The notes under the pieces: generated by a model
What the model was told of the DNA's origin: nothing
Database searches by the model: none
The model's input: the letters and a program-made list of their open reading frames with translations, nothing else
Source of the DNA: Streptomyces sp. SW4
GTDB lineage: Bacteria > Actinomycetota > Actinomycetes > Streptomycetales > Streptomycetaceae
Direction: 5' to 3'
NCBI GenBank assembly: GCA_003248315.1
Contig: QKWM01000003.1
Coordinates: 1-64,000, forward strand
Length of the DNA: 64,000 nucleotides
In this document: positions 1 to 9,737 of the stretch, in pieces
Layout: every line of letters starts with the position of its first letter
Position numbering within the stretch: position 1 is the first letter of the stretch
Program-made: the position numbers and the translations under genes

Positions 1-307
1 CCCCGCCCCGCGCGCCCCTGGGAGCCGCCCCCGGCCGCTCCCGCCGCCCGCGGACCTTCCCCCGGGACGCGACCGCCGGCGACCCCCGGCGACCAGCGGC
101 CCCGGCCGCGCCGGACCCCGACAGACCGCACCCGCCCGACGCCACCCGCCCCACGCCGCCCGCCCCACGCCGCCGCGCCGCCCGCGCCGGCGCTGCCCCG
201 GCCGAGCCACCGCCGCCATCCACACCACCGCCCCGCCCGGCCCCCGCTCCACGGCCCCGCTCCCGCCCTCCGAGCCGCCCCGCCCGCCGGCCCCGCCCGC
301 GTCGCCG
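1..307. other. Extremely C-rich leader, possibly coding
   Basis: This stretch is almost entirely C and G. The reading frame of the downstream phosphatase stays open through it from position 2, giving a Pro/Arg/Ala-rich translation. The phosphatase could therefore start left of the window with a low-complexity N-terminus. I see no ribosome site, promoter or other gene here. Confidence 0.4.
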
Positions 308-1486
308 GTGTCCGCCCCCGCGCAGCGGCCTCCGGCACCTCCGCCCCCGTCACACCGGCCCTTCCGCCCCGGGCGCCCCGCAGCCGCCTCCGGCGCAGTC
401 ATGGACGCGTCCGAAGCCGCCTCCGCCCCCGTCGGTCCCGCGGCCGCGGCCGGCGCCCCCGAAGCCGCCTCCGGCGCGGTCGCGGACGCGTCCGGAGCCG
501 AGCCCCCGGCGGACAGGCCGGCGGTGCGATCGTTCGTGGGGTCGGGGCCGCCCACCTACGACCCGGAACCCACGGCGCTGCCGCTCGCCGATCCCGACGG
601 GCTCGGTGACCTGGTCGCGGACACCGTGCTGGACGGCGCCCGCTACGGGACCTGCACGCTGCGGGCCCTCTCGGTGCGCGGGGACTCCGCGCGGTACCGG
701 GGGGATCCGCGGCGCGACGCGCTGCTGACCGCCCGGTTCGGCGCGGGCGAGCAGGCGCTGGTGCTGGTGGCGATGGCGACCGGCGCGCGGGCCACCGCGG
801 GGGCGCACCGCGCCGCCGCCGAGGTCTGCCGCTGGATCGGCCGGGCCGTGGGCCGCAGCCACGCCCGGCTCGGCGAGGACCTGCGGGCGGGACGGCGCGG
901 CGACCTGAAGTCCGGGCTGCACCGCCTCACCGACCGCAGTCTCGGCAGGCTCCGCGCGTCCGCCGCCGATCAGGGGCTGCCGCCGGACGCGTACACCGCG
1001 ACCCTGCGCTGCCTGCTGCTGCCGGCCGACCCGCACTGCCGTACCCGGGTGTTCTTCGGCGTCGGCGGGGGAGGCCTGTTCCGGCTGCGGGGCGGTGACT
1101 GGCAGGACATGGAACCTCGGCCCGCCGAGACGGCGGGCGAACCGGTCGTCGGCTTCGGCTCGCTGCCCGCCGAGACCCCGAGGGGACCGGCTCACCCTGG
1201 ACCTCGGCATCCCGGCGCCTCCGAGCCCGTACGACCGGGCGCGGCCCGAGCCGCCCGGGAGCCCTTCCGGTTCCGTGCCTCCGTCGCCCGGCCGGGTGAT
1301 GTGCTCCTGATGTGCACCGCGGGCCTCGCCGAGCCCCTGCGCGGCGAGCCGGAGCTGGCCGCCCACCTGGCCCGGCGGTGGTCGGACCCCGTGGCACCGG
1401 GCCTCGCCGCGTTCCTCGCCGACGGCAGCACCCGCGTCAAGGGCTACGCCGACGACCGTACGGCCGCCGCCGTATGGGAGGCGTGA
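308..1486 (+). CDS. PP2C-like serine/threonine phosphatase domain protein
   Basis: Residues 1-75 are low-complexity Pro/Ala. After that the protein resembles the degenerate PP2C_2 phosphatases common in Streptomyces: an early RYGTCTLRALSVRGDSARYRG segment, a central GVGGGGLFRLRGGDW strand pair and a C-terminal DDRTAAAVW, where PP2C enzymes carry a metal-binding Asp. Two compensating slips lie near 1182 and 1258. The stretch between them reads correctly only in the next frame (GDRLTLDLG), so the 1182-1258 translation is scrambled as given. The GTG at 308 is only the first start in the open frame; the true start may lie outside the window. Some classical PP2C acidic residues are not obvious, so it may be a regulator rather than an active phosphatase. 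Cytoplasmic; no membrane segment seen. Confidence 0.6.
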   Translation: MSAPAQRPPAPPPPSHRPFRPGRPAAASGAVMDASEAASAPVGPAAAAGAPEAASGAVADASGAEPPADRPAVRSFVGSGPPTYDPEPTALPLADPDGLGDLVADTVLDGARYGTCTLRALSVRGDSARYRGDPRRDALLTARFGAGEQALVLVAMATGARATAGAHRAAAEVCRWIGRAVGRSHARLGEDLRAGRRGDLKSGLHRLTDRSLGRLRASAADQGLPPDAYTATLRCLLLPADPHCRTRVFFGVGGGGLFRLRGGDWQDMEPRPAETAGEPVVGFGSLPAETPRGPAHPGPRHPGASEPVRPGAARAAREPFRFRASVARPGDVLLMCTAGLAEPLRGEPELAAHLARRWSDPVAPGLAAFLADGSTRVKGYADDRTAAAVWEA

Positions 1487-1564
1487 GGCGGCTCGCTGTG
1501 TCTCCATGGAGAGCGTGGGACCGGATGCGCGGTCCGCCGGCGAGCGAAGGGACCACCGAACGTC

Positions 1565-3305
1565 ATGGCCAAGCAGAGCGTCGCGGAACAGTTCGTCGAC
1601 ATCCTCACCCGCGCCGGGGTCGAGCGCCTCTACGGCGTCGTCGGGACAGCCTCAACCCGGTCGTGGACGCGGTGCGCCGCAACCCCGCGATCGACTGGGT
1701 GCACGTCCGGCACGAGGAGACCGCCGCCTTCGCGGCCGGCGCGGAGGCGCAGATCACCGGGAAGCTGACGGCGTGCGCCGGCTCCTGCGGACCGGGCAAC
1801 CTGCACCTGATCAACGGCCTGTACGACGCCCACCGCTCCATGGCGCCGGTCCTCGCCCTCGCCTCGCAGATCCCCTCCGGCGAGATCGGGCTGGGCTACT
1901 TCCAGGAGACCCATCCCGACCGGCTGTTCCAGGAGTGCAGCCACTACTGCGAGCTGATCTCCAGCCCCCAGCAGATGCCGCGGGTGCTGAACACCGCCGT
2001 CCAGCACGCCATCGGCCGCTCCGGTGTCAGCGTCGTCGCCCTGCCCGGGGACATCGCCGGGCAGCCCGCGCCCAAGGAGGCGCCCGAGACCGCCCTCGTC
2101 ACCGCCCGGCCCACCGTCCGCCCCGGCGACGAGGAGATCGACCGGCTGGTGGAACTGATCGACGGCGCCGGCAAGGTCACCCTGTTCTGCGGCAGCGGCA
2201 CCGCCGGAGCGCACGCCGAGGTGATGGAACTCGCCGGCAAGATCAAGTCCCCGGTCGGGCACGCCCTGCGCGGCAAGGAGTTCATCCAGTACGACAACCC
2301 CTACGACGTCGGCATGAGCGGCCTGCTCGGCTACGGCGCGGCCTACGAGGCCACCCACGAGTGCGACCTGCTGATCCTCATCGGCACCGACTTCCCGTAC
2401 AACGCCTTCCTGCCCGACGACGTGAAGATCGCCCAGATCGACGTCCGTCCCGAGAACCTGGGCCGCCGCTCCAAGCTGGACCTCGCGGTGTGGGGCGACG
2501 CCCGGGAGACGCTGCGCTGCCTGATCCCGCGGGTGAAGGAGAAGAAGAACCGCAAGTTCCTCGACCGGATGCTGAAGAAGCACGCCGACGCCCTGGAAGG
2601 CGTGGTCAAGGCCTACACCCGCAAGGTCGACAAGCATGTGCCGATCCACCCGAGTACGTCGCCGCGATGCTCGACGAGGCCGCCGCCGACGACGCCGTCT
2701 TCACCGTGGACACCGGGATGTGCAACGTGTGGGCCGCCCGCTACCTCTCGCCCAACGGGCGGCGCCGCATCATCGGGTCGTTCTCGCACGGCTCGATGGC
2801 CAACGCGCTGCCGATGGCGATCGGCGCCCAGTTCACCGACCGCCGTCGGCAGGTCGTCTCCCTGTCGGGGGACGGCGGCTTCGCCATGCTGATGGGCGAC
2901 TTCCTCACCCTCGTCCAGTACGACCTGCCGGTGAAGGTCGTCCTGTTCGACAACTCCTCGCTCGGCATGGTCGAGCTGGAGATGCTGGTCGCCGGGCTCC
3001 CGTCGTACGGCACGACCAACCGGAACCCGGACTTCGCCGCCGTCGCCGAGGCCTGCGGCGCCTTCGGCGTGCGGGTGGAGAAGCCCAAGCAGCTCGCCGG
3101 CGCGCTCAAGGCCGCCTTCCGGCACAAGGGCCCGGCGCTCGTCGACGTCGTCACCGACCCCAACGCGCTGTCCATCCCGCCGAAGATCAGCGCCGACATG
3201 GTGACCGGATTCGCGCTGTCCGCCTCGAAGATCGTCCTGGACGGCGGGGTCGGGCGGATGCTGCAGATGGCCCGTTCGAACCTGCGCAACGTGCCGCGGC
3301 CGTGA
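1565..3305 (+). CDS. poxB: Thiamine-pyrophosphate pyruvate oxidase/dehydrogenase (PoxB type)
   Basis: Encodes an approximately 580-residue TPP enzyme of the PoxB class, which oxidatively decarboxylates pyruvate to acetate and passes electrons to quinone at the membrane. The three domains are in order: N-terminal pyrimidine-binding domain with HEETAAFAAGAEAQ (the Glu activates TPP), central FAD/nucleotide-binding domain, and C-terminal pyrophosphate domain with the Mg/TPP motif GDGGFAMLMGDF...DN. Two slips break the frame: a lost G near 1645 (GVVGDSLNP expected) and a lost C near 2650 (IHPEYVAA expected). With both restored the protein is full length. The ATG at 1565 follows a purine-rich GAGCGAAGGGA. 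It is distinct from the glyoxylate carboligase at the right edge, a different branch of the same superfamily. Stand-alone gene; a hairpin follows at 3327. Confidence 0.88.
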
Positions 3306-3326
3306 GACCGGGGCGGGCGGCCCGGT

Positions 3327-3349
3327 GTTCGGCCATCCCTTGGCCGAAC
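3327..3349 (+). terminator. Hairpin after poxB
   Basis: A perfect 9-bp inverted repeat, GTTCGGCCA-TCCCT-TGGCCGAAC, starts 21 bases after the stop codon. There is no T tract, which is normal for actinomycete terminators. Confidence 0.6.
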
Positions 3350-3487
3350 CCGGCCGTGGAGCAATCGACATGACTGCCCGGGGCCCGATCGGGCAAGGAT
3401 CCCCCGTGAACGTGTTCGACCGGAAGGGAACTGGACATCCGCACGCGGACGGGGGACAGGGTGAGGCAGGCACGAGGAGGCGGTCCC

Positions 3488-3939
3488 ATGACGGTCGGGA
3501 TCCCCTCGGCCGGCGCCGAGGGGTCGGCCGACGACAACGCGGACGGTGCGCCCCGGCTCCGGCGCAGACTGGGGCGGGCGGACCTGCGGGCGGTGCCGGA
3601 GACCCGCCGGGCGCTGCGCGAACTGCTCGGACGCTGCGGGTGCTCCGGCCAGTCGGACGTCGCGGAGCTGCTGACCAGTGAACTGGTCACCAACGCGCTG
3701 GTCCACACCGACCACGACGCGGTCCTGACCGCCACCGTGGGACCCGCGGACTGCGGGTGGAGGTACGGGACTTCGTGGGCCGCTTCCCGCGTCCGCGGCT
3801 GTCCGCGTCGGACGACAGCACGCACGGGCGGGGCCTGTTCCTGGTGCAGTCCCTCGCGGACGCCTGGGGGGTCCGGTCCCACGGCGTGGGCAAGGCGGTC
3901 TGGTTCGAACTCTCGCAGGAGACCGCCGACGCCGCCTAG
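3488..3939 (+). CDS. Small HATPase (RsbW-like) ATP-binding protein
   Basis: A roughly 150-residue protein with the single HATPase_c fold typical of Streptomyces anti-sigma or serine-kinase-like regulators. The N box reads LLTSELVTNALVHT, and the G1/G2 region, HGRGLFLVQSLADAWGV, follows after a slip near 3749 (GGG read as GG). Proteins of this family bind ATP and usually control a sigma factor or anti-anti-sigma factor; no partner gene is adjacent, so the target is unknown. I chose the ATG at 3488 because an AGGAGG lies about 8 bases upstream; a GTG at 3461 is in frame but lacks such a site. Stand-alone gene, convergent with the DUF2637 gene. Confidence 0.75.
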
Positions 3940-4036
3940 GAGCGAGGAGGGCGTCGTCCGGGTCACGCCGACGCCGCGGGGACGCCGCGGGGGCGCCACC
4001 CGGAACCGGTCCGGATCACGCCCCGTCGCTGACGGC

Positions 4037-5088
4037 CTAGCCGAACTGCTGCTCCAGGTCCTTGAGTTTGCGCTCCAGGGAGTCGAGCCGCGGCAGGGCC
4101 TGCGTGTCGTCCTCCGCGGTGAGGTCGACGGTGACCGGGTCACCGCCGCGCACCGGCTGGAGGGAGGGACGCCGTCGGACGGGCAGCTGCTCGGGCGTGG
4201 ACGGCGCCGGTATGGCAGGCTCCGCGGAGACCCGGTCGGTGCCCCGCTCCACGGGCTGCACCTCCACCTCGACCTGGTGCGCGCCGCGGCCGGGCAGCCC
4301 GCGGTGACCGCGGCTGATCGCCTTCAGCCGCGCCCGCTCCAGCCGCTCCTGGTCGCGCCGGCGCTGCCGCTCGGCGTCCTTGCGGGCCTTGTCCTCACGG
4401 ACCTCCTCCACGGCCTCGTCCAGGCTGCGCACGCCCTCCAGGAGCATCAGCGACCAGGCGCGGTACGTCTCCCGGGGAGCCGCAGCCAGCGCACGATGCG
4501 GATCTGCGGCAGCGGACGCGGCACCAGTCCCTGCTCGCGCAGCGCCGCCCGGCGGGTCTGCTTCAGGGCCCGGTCGAACAGCACCGCCGCCGACAGGGAC
4601 ATGCCCGCGAAGAAGTGCGGGGCGCCCGCGTGGCCGGCGCCCCGGGGCGCGTGCACCCAGTTGAACCAGGCCGCGGCGAAGGCGAACGTCCATACGAGTA
4701 TCCGGGAACCGAGCGCCGCGTCGCCGTGGCTGGCCTCGCGCACCGCGAGCACGGAGCAGAACATCGCCGCGCCGTCGAGACCGAACGGCACCAGGTACTG
4801 CCAGCCGCCGCTCAGGCCGAGGTTCTGCTCGCCGAAGCCGACCAGACCGTGGAAGGAGAGCGCCGCGGCCACCGCGGCACAGCAGAAGAGGAGGACGTAG
4901 GAGACGGTGCCGTAGACGGCCTCCTTGCGCCGGCGGCGCTCCTCGGCACGCTCCCACGAGTCGTCCGCGCTCGTGTCCTTCCCCGAGGCGCGCTTGCCGC
5001 GCGCCAGCACCGCCACCGCCGCCAGCATGCCCAGGAGCAGTACGGCGCCCGGAAGCAGCCAGTTCAGCGATATGTCGGTCAGTCTCAT
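4037..5088 (-). CDS. DUF2637 membrane protein with C-terminal helical tail
   Basis: The N-terminal half contains about five hydrophobic segments, beginning LNWLLPGAVLLLGMLAAVAVL and including VSYVLLFCCAAVAAALSF and SRILVWTFAFAAAWFNWVHA. This is the layout of the DUF2637 family, found on Streptomyces chromosomes and, as SpdB-like proteins, on conjugative plasmids. The C-terminal half is charged and probably coiled-coil (EEVREDKARKDAERQRRRDQ), ending in a short heptad stretch LDSLERKLKDLEQQF. A slip near 4475 joins the halves. The start is uncertain: the ATG at 5088 gives MRLTDISLNW, while an in-frame ATG at 5130 adds 14 residues with no better ribosome site. No plasmid transfer genes are nearby, so I make no claim of mobility. 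Function unknown. Confidence 0.65.
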
Positions 5089-5428
5089 CTGGGGGTCCCT
5101 TGCCTTGGGATAGGGCGTAACGCCCGCCATAGTGGCCCAAGCCCACCGGCCCTCAGGGGGTTTCGCGGCAAGACGCCGCCAGGAGGTGCCTTCAGGGGTG
5201 CACGGGACGGCCTTCTGCTCGAACTGCCGCTTGAGGGGCGGGAGTTGAGTTCGAATAAGAGTACCCGTACGGATGATTCCGCGGAACGTCGTGCGACCCG
5301 TGAGGACGGTGTGAAAGAAGGGCGCGCGGGACGGCTTCGCCCGTGCGGATGATCCCGGGGTGCGTGGACGCCCGGGCGCCGGGGCGTCGGGCGCCGAAAG
5401 GGTGGCGCCCCCAGTGGCTGACGGGGCG
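5089..5428. other. Intergenic spacer upstream of the DUF2637 gene
   Basis: No gene seen. The stretch around 5240-5280 is less GC-rich than its surroundings (GAATAAGAGTACC) and probably carries the minus-strand promoter of the DUF2637 gene. Two related 20-mers, beginning CCGTACGGATGATTCC and CCGTGCGGATGATCCC, lie near 5269 and 5340. Confidence 0.4.
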
Positions 5429-6290
5429 TCAGCTCGCGGTGGCGAGCAGTTTGCCGACCCGGTCCGCGTCGCACGTGCGCGGGCAGGTGGCGCAGGTGTC
5501 CTCGGGGCGCACCGTGTAGAACATGCAGCAGCTCGCGCGGTCCCGGGTGTGCAGCGGCTCGCCGTCCGGCCCCTTCAGTTCCCGGAACGCGGCCGTGCCG
5601 ACGTACGGCCGGGTCGCGCCCGGCAGCAGCAGCTCCAGTTCGCGCCGCCCCCGCTCCTGCTCGCCCAGCAGATGGGCGACGTACCACAGGCCCTCGACGA
5701 CCTCGTCGGTCGCCATGCCCCACAGGGCGCGCCCGCGGCGCCGCATGCGCGGGCCGAAGCCGGCCAGCACGGGCTCCAGGTGCTCGGCCACCGCGGCCCG
5801 GACCTCGGCGCGCAGCGCCTCCTCGTCCGGCACCACCCGGGCCCCGGGCAGGGCGGCGGCGGGGTCGCCGGGCAGGCAGGCGAAACCGGCGGGCCGGACC
5901 GCCATGCGGCCCAGCGGCAGGCCCGCGGCGGTCCGGTCGTACGACACGTGGGTCACGGGGTAGCGGGGACCCGCCGGTGCAGGAACCACGGCACCGTGAC
6001 CAGCAGGCAGGCCGGCCACGCGTACCGGTGCAGGCCGAAGCTCGCGATGACGTCCGGCCGGGCCGCTGCCCGTAGTCCCGCAGCACCTGTGCGTCGTCCC
6101 AGGCGAGGAAGGCCTCCAGCTCGGCCCCGCCCTCGGCGAGCGCGGCGGCGCGGACCCAGCCGCCGCCGCTCGGGGCCGCCTGTCCGGCGCCGAGTTCGCC
6201 GACGGCCAGACCCGGAAGGACCTCGGAGAGGCGCGCGTACGCGTCCGCGACGGCCGAGCGGGGCACAGGCATGCGGGACCACCGATCCAT
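5429..6290 (-). CDS. FhuF-like ferric siderophore reductase
   Basis: The C-terminus carries the FhuF-type [2Fe-2S] ligand set CC-x10-CxxC (CCMFYTVRPEDTCATC). Members reduce Fe(III) in siderophores brought into the cytoplasm and so release iron. Two slips, near 6065 and 5965, break the N-terminal third; the restored order is DDAQVLRDYGQR, then SFGLHRYAWPACLLVTVPWF, then YPVTHVSYDRTAAGLPLG. Total length of about 285 residues fits the family. Two starts are possible, ATG 6290 and ATG 6272; neither has a strong ribosome site. A 19-bp iron box lies 20 bases upstream of the 6290 start, which supports both the functional call and iron-dependent repression. No siderophore uptake genes are adjacent. 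Confidence 0.82.
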
Positions 6291-6309
6291 GTCGGATACG
6301 AGGACTGCT

Positions 6310-6328
6310 TCAGGTAAGCCTTACCTTA
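6310..6328 (-). promoter_or_regulatory. Iron box (DmdR/IdeR-type operator)
   Basis: TCAGGTAAGCCTTACCTTA contains a perfect 15-bp inverted repeat, AGGTAAG-C-CTTACCT. It matches the DtxR-family iron-box pattern known for DmdR1 and IdeR (TTAGGTTAGGCTNACCTAA). It sits immediately upstream of the FhuF-like gene, where iron-loaded repressor would block transcription. Confidence 0.85.
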
Positions 6329-6442
6329 CCCATGTTTCCGGTGGATGTGATCCCCGGGATAGGAACAGACGACCGGTGCGCCTATCGTGCTTGACGGACC
6401 GGTAACAACACCGCCGCCGACCCCGTACCGAAACGTCCCGGC

Positions 6443-7282
6443 ATGTCTCCCAGGAGGACCCGTGAAGCAGGACGCGCAGGGCTCCGCCGAGACGGAGGCC
6501 GCCAGAACCCACGCCCGCCGGCGGCCCGCGTGCCGCAGCAGCCCGGGGCCCGGGACGTGGACCGGGCCGCCGCCGAAGGGAGCGGCAGGTTCCGGGACGA
6601 CCCGCCGACGGCCGTGCGCGGCGAGCACACCCATGGAGGGCCGCCCCCGGCCCGTCCGCCCGTGCGGCGCACGTCGGTGCGCGGGCAGGTCCTCGACGCG
6701 CTGCGCGCCGCGCTGCTCGGCGGTGAGCTGCGGCCCGGCGAGGTGCACTCCGCGCCCGCGCTCGGCGAGCGGTTCGGCGTCTCGGCCACGCCCGTGCGGG
6801 AGGCGATGCAGCAGCTCGCGCTGGAGGGCGCCGTGGAGGTCGTCCCCAACCGCGGCTTCCGGGTCGTCGAACGGGGTGCCCGGGAACGCGCCGAGCTGGC
6901 CGAGGTCCGCGCCCTCCTCGAGGCGCCGGTGGTGCTGCGGCTGGCCCGCACGGTGCCTCCCGGCCGCTGGGCCGAGCTGCGTCCGCTGGCCGAGGCCACC
7001 GTCCGGGCCGCGTCCGCCGGCTGCCGGGCCGCGTACGCCGAGGCCGACCGGGCCTTCCACCGCGCGGTGCTCGCCCTGGCGGGCAACGAGCAGCTCGTCA
7101 GGATCGCCGAGGACCTGCACCGCCGCGCACAGTGGCCGGCGGCCGGCCCGCCCGCCTCACGCGGAGGGGCCGATCTCGTCGCCGACGCCCACGAGCACAC
7201 CGCCCTGCTCGACGCCCTGATCGCCAGGGATCTGGACGCGGTGCGGACGCTGGTGGAGGAGCACTTCGCCACCCCCGGGTGA
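6443..7282 (+). CDS. GntR-family (FadR subfamily) transcriptional regulator
   Basis: An N-terminal winged helix (VRGQVLDALRAALLGGELRPGE, then FGVSATPVREAMQQLALEGAVEVVPNRG) is followed by an all-helical FCD ligand domain with YAEADRAFHRAVLALAGN and a C-terminal HEHTALLDALIARDLD. FCD proteins bind small organic acids, often through a metal site; the ligand is not evident. The N-terminus is unsettled. The ATG at 6443 lacks a ribosome site, whereas a GTG at 6462 follows AGGAGGA at ideal spacing in another frame (VKQDAQGSAETEAAR). One lost base between about 6465 and 6640 would connect that start to the helix-turn-helix. Divergent from the FhuF-like gene. A hairpin overlaps the stop codon. Confidence 0.8.
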   Translation: MSPRRTREAGRAGLRRDGGRQNPRPPAARVPQQPGARDVDRAAAEGSGRFRDDPPTAVRGEHTHGGPPPARPPVRRTSVRGQVLDALRAALLGGELRPGEVHSAPALGERFGVSATPVREAMQQLALEGAVEVVPNRGFRVVERGARERAELAEVRALLEAPVVLRLARTVPPGRWAELRPLAEATVRAASAGCRAAYAEADRAFHRAVLALAGNEQLVRIAEDLHRRAQWPAAGPPASRGGADLVADAHEHTALLDALIARDLDAVRTLVEEHFATPG

Positions 7283-7313
7283 GCGGCCGCCCCGGCCGGC
7301 CCGCTCATCCGGG
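7274..7313 (+). terminator. Hairpin spanning the GntR stop codon
   Basis: CCCGGGTGAGCGG (7274-7286) pairs with CCGCTCATCCGGG (7301-7313) through 13 positions, one a G-T wobble. The TGA of the GntR gene lies inside the left arm. It separates the convergent GntR and SecDF genes. Confidence 0.5.
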
Positions 7314-7352
7314 ACGCCCGCGCCGCCCGGTGCCGGCAGCCCGTCCGGCGGA

Positions 7353-7412
7353 ACCCGGGCCGGCGGAAGCCGGACCCGGGCCGGCGGAAGCCGGACCCGG
7401 GCCGGCGGAGGC
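7353..7412. repeat. 21-bp tandem repeat, about 2.8 copies
   Basis: The unit ACCCGGGCCGGCGGAAGCCG plus G occurs at 7353, 7374 and, truncated and changed, at 7395. It lies in the short spacer between the convergent GntR and SecDF genes. Confidence 0.75.
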
Positions 7413-7427
7413 CCGGCCGGGGGAAGG

Positions 7428-9737
7428 TCAGCCGGTGGACGGCCGGGCCGTGGCCGTCTCCTTCGTCCGGCGCCCGCTCGCCGGCCCCGCGGCCGGACGG
7501 CGCCCCGGGCGGGCCGGAGACCGGCCGTGCAGCTCCACGGCGAGCGGCGCCGCGGTGAACACCGAGGAGTACGTGCCCACGGCCACCCCGATGAGCAGGG
7601 CGAGCGCGAAATCGGTGAGCGAGTCCTCGGCGAGCACCGCCAGCGTCACGAGGATCAGCACCGCGCCCATGCCGGTGTTGACCGTGCGCGGCAGGGTCTG
7701 GAGGATCGCCAGGTTCGCCACCCGGTCGAACGGCGTCTTCCGTTCGCGCCGCACCAGCTCCCTGACCCGGTCGAACAGCACCACCGAGTCGTTCACCGAG
7801 TAGCCGACGACGGTGAGCAGAGCGGCCAGGAACACCCCGTCGACCGGCTTGCCCAGCCAGGCGAACACGCCCACCAGGATCACCACGTCGTGCGCGAGCG
7901 CGCCGACCGCCGCCGTGCCGAACAGCCAGCGGAACCGGGCGGCCAGGTACAGCAGCTGCGCCCCGAGGGCCAGGCCGAGCGCGATCAGGGCGTCCCGGCG
8001 CAGCTCCTCGCCCAGGCTCGGGCCGATCAGCTCGTCGCGCACCTTCTCCGCCCCTGCGTCCAGCCCCTCGACGGCCCGCGTGATCCGGTCCGTCTCCGTG
8101 TCGCTCAGTTCCTCGGTGCGCACGGTGAGCCCGCTGTCCCCCGAGGACTGCACGACCGCCCGCGGGAAACCGGCGTCCGCCAGGGCGGCCCGGGCCCGTT
8201 CCGGGTCGACGGGGGAGGAGGTGGCGTACTCGACGAGGCGGCCGCCGGTGAACTCCACGCCGAGGTCGAGGCCGCGCACGGCGATGCCCGAGCCCGCCAG
8301 CACCAGCACGGCCGCGGAGGCGGCCAGCCAGCGGCGCGGGCGGCGCATCAGGAACGGCGCCCGGCGCAGCAGCAGGTCGCGGACCGGGCCCGTGGTCGCC
8401 AGCCCCGTCCAGCCCGGCCGGCGCCGGACCGCGGGGCGGCTCACGGCGAACTCGGCGAGCACCCGGGTGATCACCAGCGCGCTGACCATCGAGGCGAGGA
8501 CACCGATGCCGAGGGTGACGCCGAAGCCGCGCACCGGACCGGAGGCCAGGAAGAACAGCAGCACCGCCGCGATCAGCGTGGTGATGTTGGAGTCGGCGAT
8601 CGCCCCGAGCGCGCCGCGGAACCCGGCGGTCAGCGCCGCCCGGGGGCTGGGCCGGCGGCGCGCGGCGTTCTCCTCCCGCGCCCGTTCGAACACCAGGACG
8701 TTGGCGTCCACCGCCATGCCGATGGCGAGGACGAACCCGGCCAGGCCCGGCAGGGTCAGGGTGGCGCCGAGCGCGGCCAGGGCGGCGTAGGAGATCAGGC
8801 CGTAGCAGGCCAGCGCGACGGTGGCCAGCAGGCCCATCAGCCGGTACACGGCGATGACGAACAACGCCGTCAGCGTGGTGCCGATGACGGCGGCCCACGC
8901 CCCGGCCGCCACGGCGCGGTCGCCGAGGGTCGCCCCGACCGTGCGCTGCTCGACCGTCTCCACCGGCACGGGCAGCGCACCGCCGTTGACCAGCAGCGCC
9001 AGCTCCTTGGCCTCGGCGTCGGTGAAGGAACCGGTGATCTGCGTGGACCCGCCGGTGATGCCCGCGCCGCAGGAGACCGACGGGTCGACCTGCGGCGCCG
9101 AGATGATCTTGTCGTCGAGCACGATGGCGACCCTGCGCTCCGGCGCGCCGGCCGGGTGGCAGGCGGCCTCTGCGGTGACGCGGGCCCACTTGTCCCGGCC
9201 GGCGTCCTCGAAGTCGACGGTGACGTGCCATCCGGCGCCGCCCTGCTGGTCGAAGCGGGCGTCGGCGCTGCGCACGTCCTGCCCGGTCAGGCGGGCCGGG
9301 GCGAGCCGCAGCGACTGCCCGGACCCGTCCGGCAGGACGCGCTCCCCGCCGGATGCCGGTTTCCCGGCCTCCTTTCCGGCGGCGGCCGTGCCCAGCACGG
9401 GGTGGACGGTCAGCTGCGCGGTGCGGCCGAGCACCTCGGCCGCCCGCTTCGGGTCCTGTACTCCCGGCAGCTCCACGACGATGCGCCGGTCGCCGGAGCG
9501 GACGATGGTCGGTTCGGCGACGCCCAGGGCGTCGATGCGGCCCCGCAGCACCTCCACGGTGCGGTCGGTGGCCTCCCGGCCGGCCTCCGCCTCGGGGGTG
9601 GAGCGGGTCTCCAGCACGATCTGGGTGCCGCCGCGCAGATCGAGTCCGAGCCGGACGGGCACGGTGACGGCGAGGTAGACCGCCACGGCGATCACCCCGA
9701 GGGCGAGCAGTGCGCGGATGCGCAGGGAACGTTTCAC
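7428..9737 (-). CDS. secDF: Fused protein-export membrane protein SecDF
   Basis: About 769 residues combining SecD and SecF, the RND-type proton-driven proteins that assist SecYEG in late translocation. The SecD half has the first transmembrane segment (ALLALGVIAVAVYLAVTV), the DLRGGTQIVL motif, a large extracytoplasmic loop, then the cluster starting GAWAAVIGTTLTALFVIAVY with the GFVLAIGMAVDANVLVFER signature. The SecF half starts near RRWLAASAAVLVLAGSG, has GLDLGVEFTGG, and ends with YSVNDSVVLFDRVREL. No slip found. The GTG at 9737 is preceded by GGAGG at 7-base spacing. Its start overlaps the stop of the small secreted gene upstream, indicating translational coupling. Most Streptomyces also carry separate secD and secF; this is the additional fused paralogue. 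Confidence 0.93.
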   Translation of the reverse strand: MKRSLRIRALLALGVIAVAVYLAVTVPVRLGLDLRGGTQIVLETRSTPEAEAGREATDRTVEVLRGRIDALGVAEPTIVRSGDRRIVVELPGVQDPKRAAEVLGRTAQLTVHPVLGTAAAGKEAGKPASGGERVLPDGSGQSLRLAPARLTGQDVRSADARFDQQGGAGWHVTVDFEDAGRDKWARVTAEAACHPAGAPERRVAIVLDDKIISAPQVDPSVSCGAGITGGSTQITGSFTDAEAKELALLVNGGALPVPVETVEQRTVGATLGDRAVAAGAWAAVIGTTLTALFVIAVYRLMGLLATVALACYGLISYAALAALGATLTLPGLAGFVLAIGMAVDANVLVFERAREENAARRRPSPRAALTAGFRGALGAIADSNITTLIAAVLLFFLASGPVRGFGVTLGIGVLASMVSALVITRVLAEFAVSRPAVRRRPGWTGLATTGPVRDLLLRRAPFLMRRPRRWLAASAAVLVLAGSGIAVRGLDLGVEFTGGRLVEYATSSPVDPERARAALADAGFPRAVVQSSGDSGLTVRTEELSDTETDRITRAVEGLDAGAEKVRDELIGPSLGEELRRDALIALGLALGAQLLYLAARFRWLFGTAAVGALAHDVVILVGVFAWLGKPVDGVFLAALLTVVGYSVNDSVVLFDRVRELVRRERKTPFDRVANLAILQTLPRTVNTGMGAVLILVTLAVLAEDSLTDFALALLIGVAVGTYSSVFTAAPLAVELHGRSPARPGRRPAAGPASGRRTKETATARPSTG

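Noticed and set aside
1565..3305. poxB and other frame-broken genes as pseudogenes
   Set aside because: All motifs are intact on both sides of single-base slips in G/C runs, and the same pattern affects most genes in the window.
4037..5088. Integrative plasmid or conjugative element, based on the DUF2637/SpdB-like gene
   Set aside because: No integrase, tra, rep, attachment-site repeats or tRNA are nearby, and DUF2637 genes are common on Streptomyces chromosomes.
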